Shown here: piece after piece, positions 28,491 through 38,529 of the stretch
Layout of the letters: every line of letters begins with the position of its first letter
Numbering within the stretch: position 1 is the first letter of the stretch
NCBI GenBank assembly: GCA_016705235.1
Contig: JADIYP010000002.1
Span: forward strand, 1 to 64,000
DNA from: Candidatus Leptovillus affinis
GTDB lineage: Bacteria > Chloroflexota > Anaerolineae > Promineifilales > Promineifilaceae
DNA length: 64,000 bases
Reading direction: 5' to 3'
Program-made: the position numbers and the translations under genes
The notes under the pieces: model-generated
Seen by the model: the letters and a program-made list of their open reading frames with translations, nothing else
What the model was told of the DNA's origin: nothing
Database searches by the model: none

Positions 28491-29233
28491 GCGTCTGTTT
28501 CCTCGTCCGTTTCAGACGAAGCGTTCGGATCATTCAGGGCGACAATCGTGCCGAGAACGGCCGTGTCCTCATCAATGGCCATCACGCTGGCAGCCATGCC
28601 AGCTTCATTGACTACGCCCGCCGATACAACAACGCCCTCGGCCGTAGCCGTTATGTTGGACATTTCGATTTCATTCTCGCCAACGGCCGTGCGGCTGGCC
28701 GACAAACCTTCTGCCGACGAAAGCGCCGAATAGGCCACGTCTTTGCCAGCGTCCAGTTGTTCGGCAATGTCTGCCGCGATAGCGGCCGTCATCACTTCTG
28801 CGCCCAACTCGGCCAATTCATCCTCTAACTGAGCCACCCATTTGTGCTCAATCACGGCCACAATCGCAGATGTTTCCGGCTTAAGCGATTCGCCAATCTG
28901 CTGCAACCGTTCGTTGGGGAAGCCAATATCTTGCTTCTTACCAATCAGGCCGCCAATCGCTGCGCCGGCTGCCCCCAAAATAAGACCTGTCCCACCGGTT
29001 AGTAAACCCAGGGCAGCGCCCAAGACGACGCCGCCAACGGCGCCTTTGCCGGTCGTTAATTCGCCTACTTCTTTCACATGCAGTTTATTTTTCTTATCAC
29101 GACGAATAACGGCCGCGGCTTCGATGCCTATCAGTTTTTCTTTCTTGGCAGCTTTCAATTCTTTCAAAGCTTCGTCAGCTGCATCTTCTGCGTTAAAAGC
29201 GGCAATAATCAGTTCAATTGTAGGGTCACTCAT
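28487..29233 (-). CDS. DUF1269-like membrane protein with extended C-terminus
   Basis: The 248-residue protein starts MSDPTIELIIAAFNAEDAAD behind AGAGGTGG. It shares the DUF1269 plan: an N-terminal alpha/beta part with EAAAVIRRDKKNKLHVKEVG, then a glycine-rich hairpin (GAVGGVVLGAALGLLTGGTG with LILGAAGAAIGGLIGKK), then a conserved ETSAIVAVIEHKWV segment. Unlike its neighbour it has about 100 further residues, low in aromatic residues and rich in Ala, Glu and Ser, ending in an acidic tail. The stop codon TAG lies within the end of a MITE-like repeat, so the present C-terminus may have been set by that insertion. The function is unknown. Confidence 0.85.
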   Translation of the reverse strand: MSDPTIELIIAAFNAEDAADEALKELKAAKKEKLIGIEAAAVIRRDKKNKLHVKEVGELTTGKGAVGGVVLGAALGLLTGGTGLILGAAGAAIGGLIGKKQDIGFPNERLQQIGESLKPETSAIVAVIEHKWVAQLEDELAELGAEVMTAAIAADIAEQLDAGKDVAYSALSSAEGLSASRTAVGENEIEMSNITATAEGVVVSAGVVNEAGMAASVMAIDEDTAVLGTIVALNDPNASSETDEETDA

Positions 29234-29265
29234 AAACCACCTCTTTTTTCTAGGGTTAAAAGTAA

Positions 29266-29358
29266 CTTCTCAATGTTTCGGGGTGTCGTCGTGCGGAATG
29301 GCATTCCGCACGGTCGGATTAACAATCCGACCTACAAATTCCCCAACTTTTTGAGAAG
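29266..29358. repeat. Small palindromic element with two inner hairpins
   Basis: Outer arms CTTCTCAA and TTGAGAAG enclose two strong hairpins, GTGCGGAATG/CATTCCGCAC (29291-29311) and GGTCGGATT-AAC-AATCCGACC (29312-29332). It lies in the gap between HdeD and the second DUF1269 gene, and its modular build suggests a MITE-like or REP-like element. Confidence 0.6.
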
Positions 29359-29384
29359 ATACGGTTAAGACTCGATAAAATCTA

Positions 29385-29912
29385 CTAACGCAAACGGAAC
29401 GAGGCCGCAATGGCCACAATTCCCATAATAATGGCAAACACGCCCATCACAAGCGGTAACGAGAAAGTGGCAATCCAGCTGTTGGAAAGCAAGATCATGC
29501 CAAAAATAATGCTCAAAACACCCAAAAGGCCAACACCCCAACCGCCGCCTTTAAAAGCCTGGATGATATTGATGACGCCGATCATTATCCCTTCGATACC
29601 TAAAATGATGACAATGACCTTACCGACTACCAAAGGACTCCATAAGGGGTGCTGCATGACGACGATGCCGGCCAGAATACCCAAAATGCCAGAGATGAGC
29701 TTCAGTCCCCATGCTGTATTGTCTAAAAAGATGCTGACAATAGAAAAAATACCGCTTATGAGCCAATAGATGCCAACAAACTGCACTAAAACAATCGTCG
29801 TCATGGCTGGATTGGTAATCAGCAAGATGCCTATGATCAAGGCCGAAATACCCTGAATGAGGACTGCCCACCAGGGAACAGCAGGTTGAACTTCCTTCGC
29901 AGTTAACGACAT
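29385..29912 (-). CDS. HdeD/DUF308-family membrane protein
   Basis: The 175-residue protein starts behind AGGAGG. It has six hydrophobic segments with short loops, starting PWWAVLIQGISALIIGILL, typical of the HdeD family (acid-resistance membrane protein in enteric bacteria; role outside them unclear). It is preceded by a good sigma-70-like promoter at 29978-30006. It heads a same-strand run with two DUF1269 genes, all membrane proteins with likely stress roles, though repeats separate the genes and may end transcription. Confidence 0.88.
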   Translation of the reverse strand: MSLTAKEVQPAVPWWAVLIQGISALIIGILLITNPAMTTIVLVQFVGIYWLISGIFSIVSIFLDNTAWGLKLISGILGILAGIVVMQHPLWSPLVVGKVIVIILGIEGIMIGVINIIQAFKGGGWGVGLLGVLSIIFGMILLSNSWIATFSLPLVMGVFAIIMGIVAIAASFRLR

Positions 29913-29977
29913 AATTTATTTCCTCCTGAATAGATGAACTTCAAACTTTCGCTAAAAAAGATTTTTTATTGATTACT

Positions 29978-30006
29978 AGTATAATCACATAGTACTTCAG
30001 TGCCAA
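29978..30006 (-). promoter_or_regulatory. Sigma-70-type promoter for hdeD-like gene
   Basis: On the minus strand, TTGGCA and TATACT are separated by exactly 17 bp, each one mismatch from consensus. Transcription would start near 29971, leaving a leader of about 60 bases with an AGGAGG ribosome site. Confidence 0.6.
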
Positions 30007-30125
30007 TGATTGAATAAATAGGCGGAAGAGAAAGGCATCCCACTGCTTTCCGATGACGACGGTGGTACAATGCGTTTTAAGACACCTTTGCTGAATTTTC
30101 CCCGTCGGGATAAAAGGACAAGATC

Positions 30126-31508
30126 ATGTATCAGGTTGGCTTGTGGTTAAGACTTAGCGCAACGGCCGTAGCGGTGATTGTGTTGTCGGCCTGTAGTGGA
30201 CAATTCGGCAATGCCCAGGATTTGGGAACGGCCGTTCCCTCCCCCACCTCTACCTCTACCACGCCAGAAACGGCCCCGACCACCGATGAACCGATTGAAA
30301 TTGTGGTGTGGGGTGAATACTTCACCTACGACGCCATGAGCCAGGACCCTGAAAACGCCGGTAAATATGGTCTGTACCTGAAAGAACAATTCGAGAAAGA
30401 ACACCCCGGAGTCACTGTAAACATTGAATATCACGGTTGGGATGAGACCTTGCGGCAAAATTTATTTAACGCCTTGCTGGCCGGGACCGCGCCAGACATT
30501 GTGGTGGGAGAAAATTATTTCCAAAATTTTGCCGAATTAGGCGCCCTGGTTCCCCTGGACGACATCATCGGGGACATTGAGGCCGACCTGATTCCCGGAA
30601 CGTATAAAGCGGCGGAGTATAACGGCCGTATCTATGGCCTTTCTGCTTTCACCGGCGTATTCGGTTTTGAGCGCAACTGCGCAGTCATTGAAGCCGCCGG
30701 ATTAAACTGCGACCAGCCCCCCCAAACCTGGGACGACCTCTTGTCTGAAGCGCGTCAAATTACGAGCCAGGGCAATGGCGAATATTACGGTTTTACCCTT
30801 CAAGGTCCAAGCGAATCCTCCTCCGTTGGCGGAATTTTTCGTACGGCCGTTTTTCTAGCTCAGGCGTCGGCGCCCATGTGCCAAGACAACTGCACCTACC
30901 CCTATTTCAATAATCCCCAGGCCATCCCCGTCATGAAATTCCTGCGCAACATCTATGGCTACACACCGCCAGGACTGGCCTTCAATCCCCATGAAGGCCA
31001 GGTTTACGAACAACTATTTTTAGGGTTGTCGGCCTATCAGGTAGCCGGGAGCTGGCACCCGGAATGGGCGCGCACCACAGGCTGCCAAGACTGCCGTTAC
31101 TCCCCCGTTCCCATCCCCGAAGGCGGCCAGCAGGCCAGCGTCATTGTCGGCAACGTGATTTATGCCGTGCTTACCCAAAGCAAACATCCAGAGCTGGCCG
31201 CCGAATGGGTGAAATTTGTAGCCCGCGAAGATGTTCAGGAAAAAGTGTACCCGGCCTTGGGTCGTCTGCCGTCCACTTACAGCGCGCTGCGAAAACTTCG
31301 CCCGACAGTCTCGGCCGCTGAACAAGCCTTCATTGACCAACTGTTAGAGACACCCAATTTAGAAATTTTGCCCCAATGGCGCAAAGAACCGCAAATGCTG
31401 TGGCAAATCTACAATGACATGCTGACCAAAATTCTCACCACAAGCCGGCCGGTAGAAGATATTATGAATGAAGCGCAGCAAGCCGCCGAGGAGGTGATGG
31501 CCCAGTGA
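30126..31508 (+). CDS. Extracellular solute-binding lipoprotein (family 1)
   Basis: The 460-residue protein has a signal peptide ending in the lipobox LSAC (Cys near residue 22), so it is a lipoprotein on the outer face of the membrane. A Thr/Pro-rich linker follows, and then a periplasmic-binding fold: [15 protein letters not shown] at the start, [17 protein letters not shown], then [16 protein letters not shown]. It resembles sugar-binding proteins of ABC transporters, but no permease or ATPase gene is near. Instead its TGA overlaps the GTG start of a hybrid histidine kinase by four bases, which makes a sensory role likely (inference). The ligand cannot be told. Confidence 0.9.
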   Translation: MYQVGLWLRLSATAVAVIVLSACSGQFGNAQDLGTAVPSPTSTSTTPETAPTTDEPIEIVVWGEYFTYDAMSQDPENAGKYGLYLKEQFEKEHPGVTVNIEYHGWDETLRQNLFNALLAGTAPDIVVGENYFQNFAELGALVPLDDIIGDIEADLIPGTYKAAEYNGRIYGLSAFTGVFGFERNCAVIEAAGLNCDQPPQTWDDLLSEARQITSQGNGEYYGFTLQGPSESSSVGGIFRTAVFLAQASAPMCQDNCTYPYFNNPQAIPVMKFLRNIYGYTPPGLAFNPHEGQVYEQLFLGLSAYQVAGSWHPEWARTTGCQDCRYSPVPIPEGGQQASVIVGNVIYAVLTQSKHPELAAEWVKFVAREDVQEKVYPALGRLPSTYSALRKLRPTVSAAEQAFIDQLLETPNLEILPQWRKEPQMLWQIYNDMLTKILTTSRPVEDIMNEAQQAAEEVMAQ

Positions 31509-34282
31509 CACGGCCGTTGCGCAAACTGGTTCAAATGACCCTAAGAACCAAAATTGTCGTCGTCTTTTTGGTCATCACCAGTCTCTCATTAGGATTGTTA
31601 ACGGCCGTCTACAACCAGGCCATGCGCGCCGCCCTCACCGACAAAGCGGATCAGACGTTATACGCCGCGGCCTCGCGCACGGCCGTCAGCCTGGACGCCT
31701 TCATCAAACTCAACCTGGACCACATTCGCGCCGAAGCCATGCTGCCAGACATTGTCGACTACATCACGTTACCCCCCGACCAGCAGCAAACAGACCCGCT
31801 CGCCAGTCGCGTGGCTAAGACACTGGAAACCTTACGCAACCAGGATCTCAATTTCATCTCTTCTTACGCTTTGTTAGACAGCAACGGACGCAGCCTGGTA
31901 GACACCAACAGACCCGAAACAGGCCGCGACGAATCAGACCAGGACTGTTTTTTACAACCGTTTCGCAGCGGTTTACCATACATGTCGCCCATACACTTTT
32001 CACCCAAAGTAGGTGATGTTTATTTTTGTTTTAGCAGCCCGGTGCGCAATGATGTCGGACGCATCGTTGGCGTGTTGCGCGCCCTTTACAGCGTAGCCAT
32101 CTTGCAGCAATTGGTCGCTGAAAGCCGTGGCCTGGCCGGCGCAGATTCCTTTGCCATTTTATTTGACGAAAATTTCTTGCGCATTGCCCACGACGATATG
32201 CCGGAGCTGATGTTTCACACCGTCATGCCACTAGATGAAGAAACGGCCACGGCGCTCTGGCAAGACGGCCGTCTCCCCAACCTGCCCCTGAACCAGTTAT
32301 CCACCCATATCCCCGACCTGCAATGGGGCCTGCTCAACGCCGTCAACGACCCCTTTTTCTCCGCCGACGCCCAAACTGGCGACACCAGCCTCGAAGAAAT
32401 TGTGGCCGTCCGCCTGGAAACCAAACCCTGGACCATTGCCTACGTGCAACCGCAAACAAGCTTTCTGGCTCCTGTTAGGGCCGCTCTCAACACCACCATC
32501 CTCTTAGTCATCCTGTTATCCAGCCTGGTGGTTATCACCGCTTTCCTGGCGGCGCGCTGGCTGGCCAAACCCATCACCCGCCTGACCGTGGTCGCCGAAC
32601 AAATCACCGCCGGGGACCTGACAGCCCGCGCCACCGAAGAATCAGGCGATGAAATAGGCCGATTGGCCCAAACCTTCAACAGCATGACCGCCCAATTACA
32701 AATCACGCTGCAAGGATTAGAACAACGCAACCACCAATTACACGGACAAATCAGGGAACGCGAACGCGCCGAAGCGGCGCTGCAACACGCCAAAGAAGCA
32801 GCCGAAACGGCCAACCACGCCAAAAGTCAGTTCCTGGCCAATATGAGCCACGAACTGCGCACGCCCTTGAATGGCATTCTGGGTTACACGCAACTGCTGC
32901 TGCAAAATGGCAACCTCACGGCCGTTCAGGCCAACAGCATCGAGGTCATCCAACACAGCGGCAACCACCTGCTCATGCTGATCAACGATTTGCTAGACCT
33001 ATCCCAAATCGAGGCCGGCGGCCTGGAACTGCGTTACACCGAATTTCACCTGCCGACATTTCTGGAAAACCTGAATGCCATGATACAAGTGAGCCTGTCT
33101 GAAAAAAATTTACTCTACACGTTTCAAATCTATGATTTCCGCGCCGGAGAAGCTGCGGAAAATCTGCCCGCCTATGCATATGGCGATAAAATACGCTTGC
33201 AACAAGTGCTTATTAACCTGCTCGATAACGCCATAAAATTTACGTCCGCAGGCAATATATATTTCCGAGTAGGCTGCGTATCTGAGCCAGCAAAAAAAAC
33301 GGCATATAATAAGAACAGTCACCAAACCATTCGCTTTCTGGTACAGGATACCGGAATTGGCATTCAACCCGACGAAATAACAACCATTTTCCAACCCTTT
33401 GTCCAGGCCGATACCGATCAACGAATCAAAGGCACCGGATTGGGCTTATCGATCAGCAATCGCCTGGTTAATATGATGGGCGGTCAGTTACAAGTTAATA
33501 GCAAACCAGACAAGGGCAGCACCTTCTGGTTCGATCTAGAAATGCAAGTAAGCGATAAAGTCGAAACCCCTGCGCAGTACCCCAACAGCCGCATTGTCGG
33601 CTACAAAGGGCCGCCACAACAAATTCTGGTCATCGACGATTATTCAGACAACCGTAAAGTCTTGATCGATATGCTACGGCCGTTAGGCTTCATCTGTTTG
33701 GAAGCCGCCAACGGACTCGATGGCCTGCATATCGCTCAAACCCAACGTCCCGCCGTCATCTTAACCGATCTAAGAATGCCCGATATGGATGGCTTTACAC
33801 TGGCAACCAACATTCGCCAGCTACCTTCCCTGGCCCATACACTGCTGATCGCCATATCAGCCGACCCGTCCTCCCAAACCCGGCAAAACAGCCAGAGAGT
33901 CGGCTTCGACGCCTTCATCCTTAAACCAGTCATGACTGAACTCCTTCTAGATCAACTGCATACCTTGCTCGACCTGGAATGGCAATACAAACACTCAAAC
34001 GCCCCTCAGCGCCCAGGCGACAGCGCGCACGGCCGTGCCCCAGAATCACGCCCCACCCACTCACCCGATTACCGCATCCCCCCCATCGAAGAATTAAACG
34101 CTTTATACAAGCTGGCGTTGATCGGTGATGTCGAAGCCATTGCCCAACACCTGAAAACATTAGATCAACCAGACCAATACCCGGCCTTTGCCAACCGAGT
34201 TGCCTTCATGTTGAACGGTTTTCACATTGAACGCTTAGGTGAATTTCTCGAAACATACCTGAGAAAGGATCTAACGCCATGA
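31505..34282 (+). CDS. Hybrid sensor histidine kinase (Cache-HAMP-HisKA-REC)
   Basis: The 925-residue protein starts at GTG 31505, overlapping the lipoprotein gene by four bases. In order it has a first membrane helix (about 15-36), an extracytoplasmic Cache-like domain (about 40-330), a second helix ([19 protein letters not shown]) and a HAMP domain ending [11 protein letters not shown] coiled coil follows, then HisKA with the phosphoacceptor in [20 protein letters not shown] (His about 449). The ATPase domain has [12 protein letters not shown] and [13 protein letters not shown], and a receiver has the Asp in [12 protein letters not shown] (about 755). A helical C-terminal module of about 70 residues follows. 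It is well placed to relay the signal of the binding protein encoded just upstream. Confidence 0.93.
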   Translation: MTRPLRKLVQMTLRTKIVVVFLVITSLSLGLLTAVYNQAMRAALTDKADQTLYAAASRTAVSLDAFIKLNLDHIRAEAMLPDIVDYITLPPDQQQTDPLASRVAKTLETLRNQDLNFISSYALLDSNGRSLVDTNRPETGRDESDQDCFLQPFRSGLPYMSPIHFSPKVGDVYFCFSSPVRNDVGRIVGVLRALYSVAILQQLVAESRGLAGADSFAILFDENFLRIAHDDMPELMFHTVMPLDEETATALWQDGRLPNLPLNQLSTHIPDLQWGLLNAVNDPFFSADAQTGDTSLEEIVAVRLETKPWTIAYVQPQTSFLAPVRAALNTTILLVILLSSLVVITAFLAARWLAKPITRLTVVAEQITAGDLTARATEESGDEIGRLAQTFNSMTAQLQITLQGLEQRNHQLHGQIRERERAEAALQHAKEAAETANHAKSQFLANMSHELRTPLNGILGYTQLLLQNGNLTAVQANSIEVIQHSGNHLLMLINDLLDLSQIEAGGLELRYTEFHLPTFLENLNAMIQVSLSEKNLLYTFQIYDFRAGEAAENLPAYAYGDKIRLQQVLINLLDNAIKFTSAGNIYFRVGCVSEPAKKTAYNKNSHQTIRFLVQDTGIGIQPDEITTIFQPFVQADTDQRIKGTGLGLSISNRLVNMMGGQLQVNSKPDKGSTFWFDLEMQVSDKVETPAQYPNSRIVGYKGPPQQILVIDDYSDNRKVLIDMLRPLGFICLEAANGLDGLHIAQTQRPAVILTDLRMPDMDGFTLATNIRQLPSLAHTLLIAISADPSSQTRQNSQRVGFDAFILKPVMTELLLDQLHTLLDLEWQYKHSNAPQRPGDSAHGRAPESRPTHSPDYRIPPIEELNALYKLALIGDVEAIAQHLKTLDQPDQYPAFANRVAFMLNGFHIERLGEFLETYLRKDLTP

Positions 34283-35391
34283 CCCAAGACAATTCGGAAA
34301 CCGTGCTTATTGTAGACGATAACTTAACCAACCTGGCTGTGCTGTTTGCTCATTTACGCAGCGTTGGTTTCAAGGTGTTGGTAGCCGAAAATGGTTACAG
34401 CGCCATCAAACGCGCCCAACTCGCCTTGCCCGACATTATTCTCTTAGACATTCTCATGCCTGGAATTGATGGCCTGGAAACCTGCCGCCAGCTCAAAAAG
34501 TTGCCCGAAACCTGCAACATCCCGGTCATTTTAATGACGGCGCTCACAGATACAGAAACCAAAATCACAGGCTTTGCCGCCGGCGCTGTCGATTACATTA
34601 CCAAACCGGCCCAATACGAAGAAGTTGCGGCGCGCATCCACACCCATCTTACCATTCGCAACCTGCAAAAAAAACTTGAGGAGCGCCTGGCCGAACGCGA
34701 AAAACTGGTACAAGAACTGGACGCTTATGCGCAAACTGTCGCCCACGATTTGAAGGCGCCATTGGCGCTCATTTTAGGGTTTGCGGAAATTCTGGAAACC
34801 CGGTGGCACAATCTTTCGCTGGCTGAATGCGAGGGGTTATTGGGCAGCATATTGCGCAACGGCCGTAAAATGCAAGAAATCATCGACGGCTTACTGCTTC
34901 TCGCCAACGTTCGCCAGGAAGAAATCCGCCTGACAAAACTAGACATGCTCCCACTGATCGCCGAAGCCCAGGCCCGTCTATCTCTGCTCATCGAACGAAA
35001 TCAGGCTAAAATCATCTTGCCGCCGGGCTTTCCCGCCGCTATGGGCTATGTGCCCTGGATCGAGCAGGTGTGGGTAAACCTGTTGAGCAACGCTGTCAAA
35101 TATGGCGGCAGCCCGCCAGAAATTATCCTGAACGGCCGTCTACAACCAGACAATATGGTCCTGTTTTCCGTTCAAGATAACGGCCGTGGCCTCACCCCAG
35201 AAGAACAAAGCCGCATTTTCTCCCCCTTTTCGCGCCTGGATCACGCAGGCCAAATCGAAGGGCATGGCCTGGGCTTATCCATCGTCGAGCGAATTGTTTC
35301 CAAATTTGGGGGGACAACCGGCGTTACCAGCGAGCCAGGAAAGGGCAGCATGTTTTACTTCACGCTGCCCAGTTCACCTTCTGAACCATAA
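34279..35391 (+). CDS. Response regulator-histidine kinase (REC-HisKA-HATPase)
   Basis: The 370-residue cytoplasmic protein starts at ATG 34279 inside the stop of the hybrid kinase (ATGA overlap). The receiver is N-terminal ([15 protein letters not shown], phosphoacceptor Asp in [12 protein letters not shown], about residue 57, Lys in VDYITKPAQ). A coiled-coil link ([15 protein letters not shown]) leads to HisKA with the His in [19 protein letters not shown] (about 156) and an ATPase domain ([39 protein letters not shown]). It has no DNA-binding domain. It probably takes phosphate from the hybrid kinase and passes it on, extending the relay. Confidence 0.92.
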   Translation: MTQDNSETVLIVDDNLTNLAVLFAHLRSVGFKVLVAENGYSAIKRAQLALPDIILLDILMPGIDGLETCRQLKKLPETCNIPVILMTALTDTETKITGFAAGAVDYITKPAQYEEVAARIHTHLTIRNLQKKLEERLAEREKLVQELDAYAQTVAHDLKAPLALILGFAEILETRWHNLSLAECEGLLGSILRNGRKMQEIIDGLLLLANVRQEEIRLTKLDMLPLIAEAQARLSLLIERNQAKIILPPGFPAAMGYVPWIEQVWVNLLSNAVKYGGSPPEIILNGRLQPDNMVLFSVQDNGRGLTPEEQSRIFSPFSRLDHAGQIEGHGLGLSIVERIVSKFGGTTGVTSEPGKGSMFYFTLPSSPSEP

Positions 35392-35478
35392 ACCCAGGCA
35401 GTTCAACAAAGATAGCGTGTCCGATGTCTGCGCGAACAACGCCAAACCGGTGGGCCTGACGGCGGTAAAAGCCACCAT

Positions 35479-36396
35479 TTAATCGCCCTGCAGCATTTCC
35501 GAACGCGCCAACAAAGCAATATCCTGCCTGATTTCTTGCAACTGGGCCTGGGCTACTTCTAAATTGATGACGGCCGCATTCAGCCGGCCCATTAGTTGGT
35601 GCAATATCGGTTCCACCGCAGACGGCCGTTTGCCCACGCCCACAAGTTGCTCATACAACACACGCGTTTCCAAGGTCGGCTCAATGCCCAACTCTTCAGC
35701 CAAAACCCGGCGACACATGTCATACTGCTGAATGGCCAACACCCGCTGCCCGCTGACCATATAAATCAAAATCAGCTCCCGATGAACCTGCTCCCGCAGT
35801 GGGTCGGCCGCCAAAATCTTTTTGCCGTAATAAATGCCCTGTTCATAAATTTCATGATGGCGGTAATAACGCATCAACCGCCCCAGGCAGCGAATATACA
35901 GCAAATTTAGCCGTTCACGCTCGCGCAGCGCCCATTCTTCATAACAATTTTCCAGCAGTTCGCCGGTGTATAACTGCACGGCCGTTTCCAAAGCCGCCAC
36001 ATGCTCAGCTCGCATCTCCTCCATCACCACAGACAAGCCAGCCTGCACGCCGCGCTCAAACGCCTCGATATCCAGCCAATGGTCACTGGCAAAATCAAAC
36101 CCAATCTCCCCATTCACGCCCGGCAGCAAATAAGAGGCTGAATTTTGCTCGTTCAATTCCCGCCGCAAGCGCCACAAAGCCGTACTCAGACAGCGTCTGG
36201 CATTTTTCTCCGGCTGATCGCGCCAGAATAAATTTGCCAGCGCTTCCCGGCGATACCCCTGCAGCGGCTGATTACGCGCCTGGAAGAGTAAAATATAGGC
36301 AAATAGAGATTGCACACTTGGCGGCAAACGCAGTGGACGGCCGTCTGGCCGAATAATTTGCATCGTACCCAACAAACGAATTTCTAAACGAGCCAT
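35479..36396 (-). CDS. BTAD-domain (SARP-like) transcriptional regulator
   Basis: The 305-residue protein starts behind GGAGG. Residues 1-100 form a winged-helix DNA-binding domain of the OmpR/SARP type (LEIRLLGTMQIIRPDGRPLR, then ALANLFWRDQPEKNARRCLS and TALWRLRREL). Residues 110-260 form the bacterial transcriptional activation domain with helical repeats (LDIEAFERGV, YTGELLENCYEEWALRERER, DPLREQVHRELILIYMVSGQ and RVLAEELGIEPTLETRVLYE). A coiled tail follows. Large ATP-binding or TPR parts found in many relatives are absent. It converges on the two-component operon, and its targets are unknown. Confidence 0.9.
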   Translation of the reverse strand: MARLEIRLLGTMQIIRPDGRPLRLPPSVQSLFAYILLFQARNQPLQGYRREALANLFWRDQPEKNARRCLSTALWRLRRELNEQNSASYLLPGVNGEIGFDFASDHWLDIEAFERGVQAGLSVVMEEMRAEHVAALETAVQLYTGELLENCYEEWALRERERLNLLYIRCLGRLMRYYRHHEIYEQGIYYGKKILAADPLREQVHRELILIYMVSGQRVLAIQQYDMCRRVLAEELGIEPTLETRVLYEQLVGVGKRPSAVEPILHQLMGRLNAAVINLEVAQAQLQEIRQDIALLARSEMLQGD

Positions 36397-36561
36397 CGTA
36401 ACCTCCAGCGAGGATAATTCGGGGAACTACAAATTCAGTGGATTTCCAGAGCCTAAGGCTCCTTCCTTACCATTCAACTTAATTCACAAAATTCCGAGGC
36501 CCCTCAATCTGCCAACTGCTACCTGGCACTGAACCACATCATCTTACACCCCTCCCCTGGC

Positions 36562-37662
36562 TCAGGCCAACAATCCTTCCCGCAGCCGGTCGATCACTTC
36601 CTCTGAAACGCCGGCCGCCTGCCGCAAATAGCCGCTTACCGAGCCATACTTTTCGCGTACGGCCGTTAAGGTGAATCGCAGCGTTTCCGGATTTGCCAGC
36701 AGCAAGGAAGATAACTGCGACGGCCGTATCCCCACCCACAGCGCCTGCCGCAGCTCCCGCCGCATCACCTGCTCAATCGCCCCATGAGCCAGATTGCTCA
36801 ACGTATAATCCGCCACAATCGTCTCATCAGGCACACCCAACATTGCCAGCAGCAGCGCAACCATCACCCCCGTGCGATCTTTGCCGGCGGCGCAGTGGAA
36901 CAACGCCGGGCGATTTTCCGCCTGCCCCAATCGGGTAAACATGTCGCCAATCGATCGCGCATTTTCTTCTAAAATGTCTTGCGTATACATGCGCCGCAGC
37001 AATTTGTCCAATTCATGACGTTGTTGGCGCAGCAATCGCGCCTGTTCACGCCCACCAACCTGGCTGCTTAACGGCCGTGCCACCCATTCGCCGCCCCAAC
37101 CCGCTGGCAGCCGGTCTGGCGCTCGCTTCACCTCTCGCGGCGAACGCAAATCGCACACCAAGCGCAGCCCCAGTTGGTCCAGATAAGCAAGATCCGCATC
37201 CACCAGACCGGCCAGCGAACCCGATCGGTACACCTGCCCCCAGCGAACCTCACGGCCGTCTCCGGTCCGATACCCGCCAATATCCCGAAAATTTAACCCG
37301 CTGCGCAGCGGCAAAAAACGTTCGGCCACTACCACGCGCCGCCCATCTGCAGGGCCGCCGCTGAACTGAACGGCAAAATAAGGCCGCGCCAGCCCGGGCA
37401 GCGCCGGCGTCACGGCCGTTTGCCTGCCACCAACCGCCGCCGCCAATTGTTTCATCTCCCGGCTTTCCGGCTCGGTCAGAGCAAAAATCTCCACCTGGTC
37501 TGCCTCGTCGCGCCACCAAAGCTGAAAACGGCCGTCCGCCAACCGCGCCACACGCACCGCCACCGCCGGTTCAATCACCAGGCTCTCCGGCACAACCACA
37601 GGCATCCCCGCCGCCGTTCGAGGCCAAAATTCGCTCAATCGGGAAAATAGTTCACCTACCAT
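36562..37662 (-). CDS. Tyrosine-protein phosphatase (Y_phosphatase3 type)
   Basis: The 366-residue protein has an extra N-terminal domain of about 120 residues of beta character (ending GGPADGRRVVVAERFLPLRS). The phosphatase proper follows: LNFRDIGGYRTGDGREVRWG, YRSGSLAGL, VCDLRSPREV, and the CX5R loop in FHCAAGKDRTGVMVALLLAM (catalytic Cys near residue 257). It ends with GSVSGYLRQAAGVSEEVIDR. The family dephosphorylates phosphotyrosine or phosphoinositide substrates; the physiological target is unknown. It stands alone on the minus strand with only GGGCGG near the start as a possible ribosome site. Confidence 0.92.
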   Translation of the reverse strand: MVGELFSRLSEFWPRTAAGMPVVVPESLVIEPAVAVRVARLADGRFQLWWRDEADQVEIFALTEPESREMKQLAAAVGGRQTAVTPALPGLARPYFAVQFSGGPADGRRVVVAERFLPLRSGLNFRDIGGYRTGDGREVRWGQVYRSGSLAGLVDADLAYLDQLGLRLVCDLRSPREVKRAPDRLPAGWGGEWVARPLSSQVGGREQARLLRQQRHELDKLLRRMYTQDILEENARSIGDMFTRLGQAENRPALFHCAAGKDRTGVMVALLLAMLGVPDETIVADYTLSNLAHGAIEQVMRRELRQALWVGIRPSQLSSLLLANPETLRFTLTAVREKYGSVSGYLRQAAGVSEEVIDRLREGLLA

Positions 37663-37868
37663 CCGCCCATTGTAGACGGTTACGGCCGTTTACCCCTTAA
37701 AACAGGCCGCTTTCTGTCACTTTTTTCATTTGCCCACATCTAAACTAAAATAGATGGTATACAAACCGGATATTTATTGGAAGATTAGAAAAAGCGCCTG
37801 CGCCGCCCAAAACCAACCACCACACCATGCGGCGTCATGTAAATTCAGGTTCTAAGGAAAATTACATC

Positions 37869-38462
37869 ATGAGCCGAGCACAAAATCCCTACTCCCGGCG
37901 TCAGCGCCAGGAAAAAAAAGAACAACAAAACCGCCTCATCGTCTATGCGGCCTCCGCCTTACTCATTGTGGGTTTGTTGGGGCTGCTGTGGGCCAGCCTG
38001 CAATCGGGCGATGGCCCGAAAACGGCCGTCATCCCCGGCCCCGTCCAGACAGGCCAACCCGCCCCCGATTTCACGCTCGCTATGTTAGACGGCCGTGAAA
38101 CCAGCCTGTCCGATTACGCCGGGCAAGTTGTGGTCGTCAACTTTTGGGCCACCTGGTGCCCCCCCTGCAAAGCAGAAATGCCGGCCATCAACGCCTATTA
38201 CCAGGCCAACCAGGACAAAGGCTTCGTCGTCCTCGGCGTTAACGCTCACGAAGACGCCGGAACCGTCAGCCGCTTCATCGAATCCACCGGCTTCACATTC
38301 CCCATCTTGTTAGACGACTACGGCAAAGTTGAGCAGCAGTACCAGATCAACAGCTTCCCCTCCACCTTCGTCATCGACCGCGATGGTCAGATCGTCTACA
38401 TCCACATCGGCCTCATCTCCCCCGAAACCCTGGCCGCAGTCGTCGATCCGCTTTTGTCCTGA
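37869..38462 (+). CDS. Membrane-anchored TlpA/ResA-like thioredoxin
   Basis: The 197-residue protein starts at ATG 37869 (MSRAQNPYSRRQRQEKK) behind AAGGAAAA. A basic stretch precedes one membrane helix (LIVYAASALLIVGLLGLLWA), so the rest lies outside the membrane. The redoxin domain begins GQPAPDFTLAMLDG and has the active site NFWATWCPPCKAEMP, then the cis-Pro loop FPSTFVID. Members reduce or pass electrons to exported proteins, for example in cytochrome c maturation. The active-site Cys pair (WCPPC) is intact. A strong hairpin terminator follows at 38485. Confidence 0.95.
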   Translation: MSRAQNPYSRRQRQEKKEQQNRLIVYAASALLIVGLLGLLWASLQSGDGPKTAVIPGPVQTGQPAPDFTLAMLDGRETSLSDYAGQVVVVNFWATWCPPCKAEMPAINAYYQANQDKGFVVLGVNAHEDAGTVSRFIESTGFTFPILLDDYGKVEQQYQINSFPSTFVIDRDGQIVYIHIGLISPETLAAVVDPLLS

Positions 38463-38484
38463 TCGCTCGCATCCCCTGTTTTTT

Positions 38485-38514
38485 CTGACGTCGCGGCTGG
38501 TGCCGCGACGTCAG
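38485..38514. terminator. Terminator hairpin between convergent genes
   Basis: CTGACGTCGCGG, a six-base loop and the perfect complement make a 12-bp stem. It lies between the TlpA-like gene and the convergent BNR-repeat gene and can serve both; a T run flanks it on the left (TTTTTT at 38479). Confidence 0.75.
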
Positions 38515-38529
38515 ATTCTGCACGGCCGT

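Noticed and set aside
30126..31508. Full ABC sugar transporter
   Set aside because: No permease or ATPase gene follows; the next genes are kinases.
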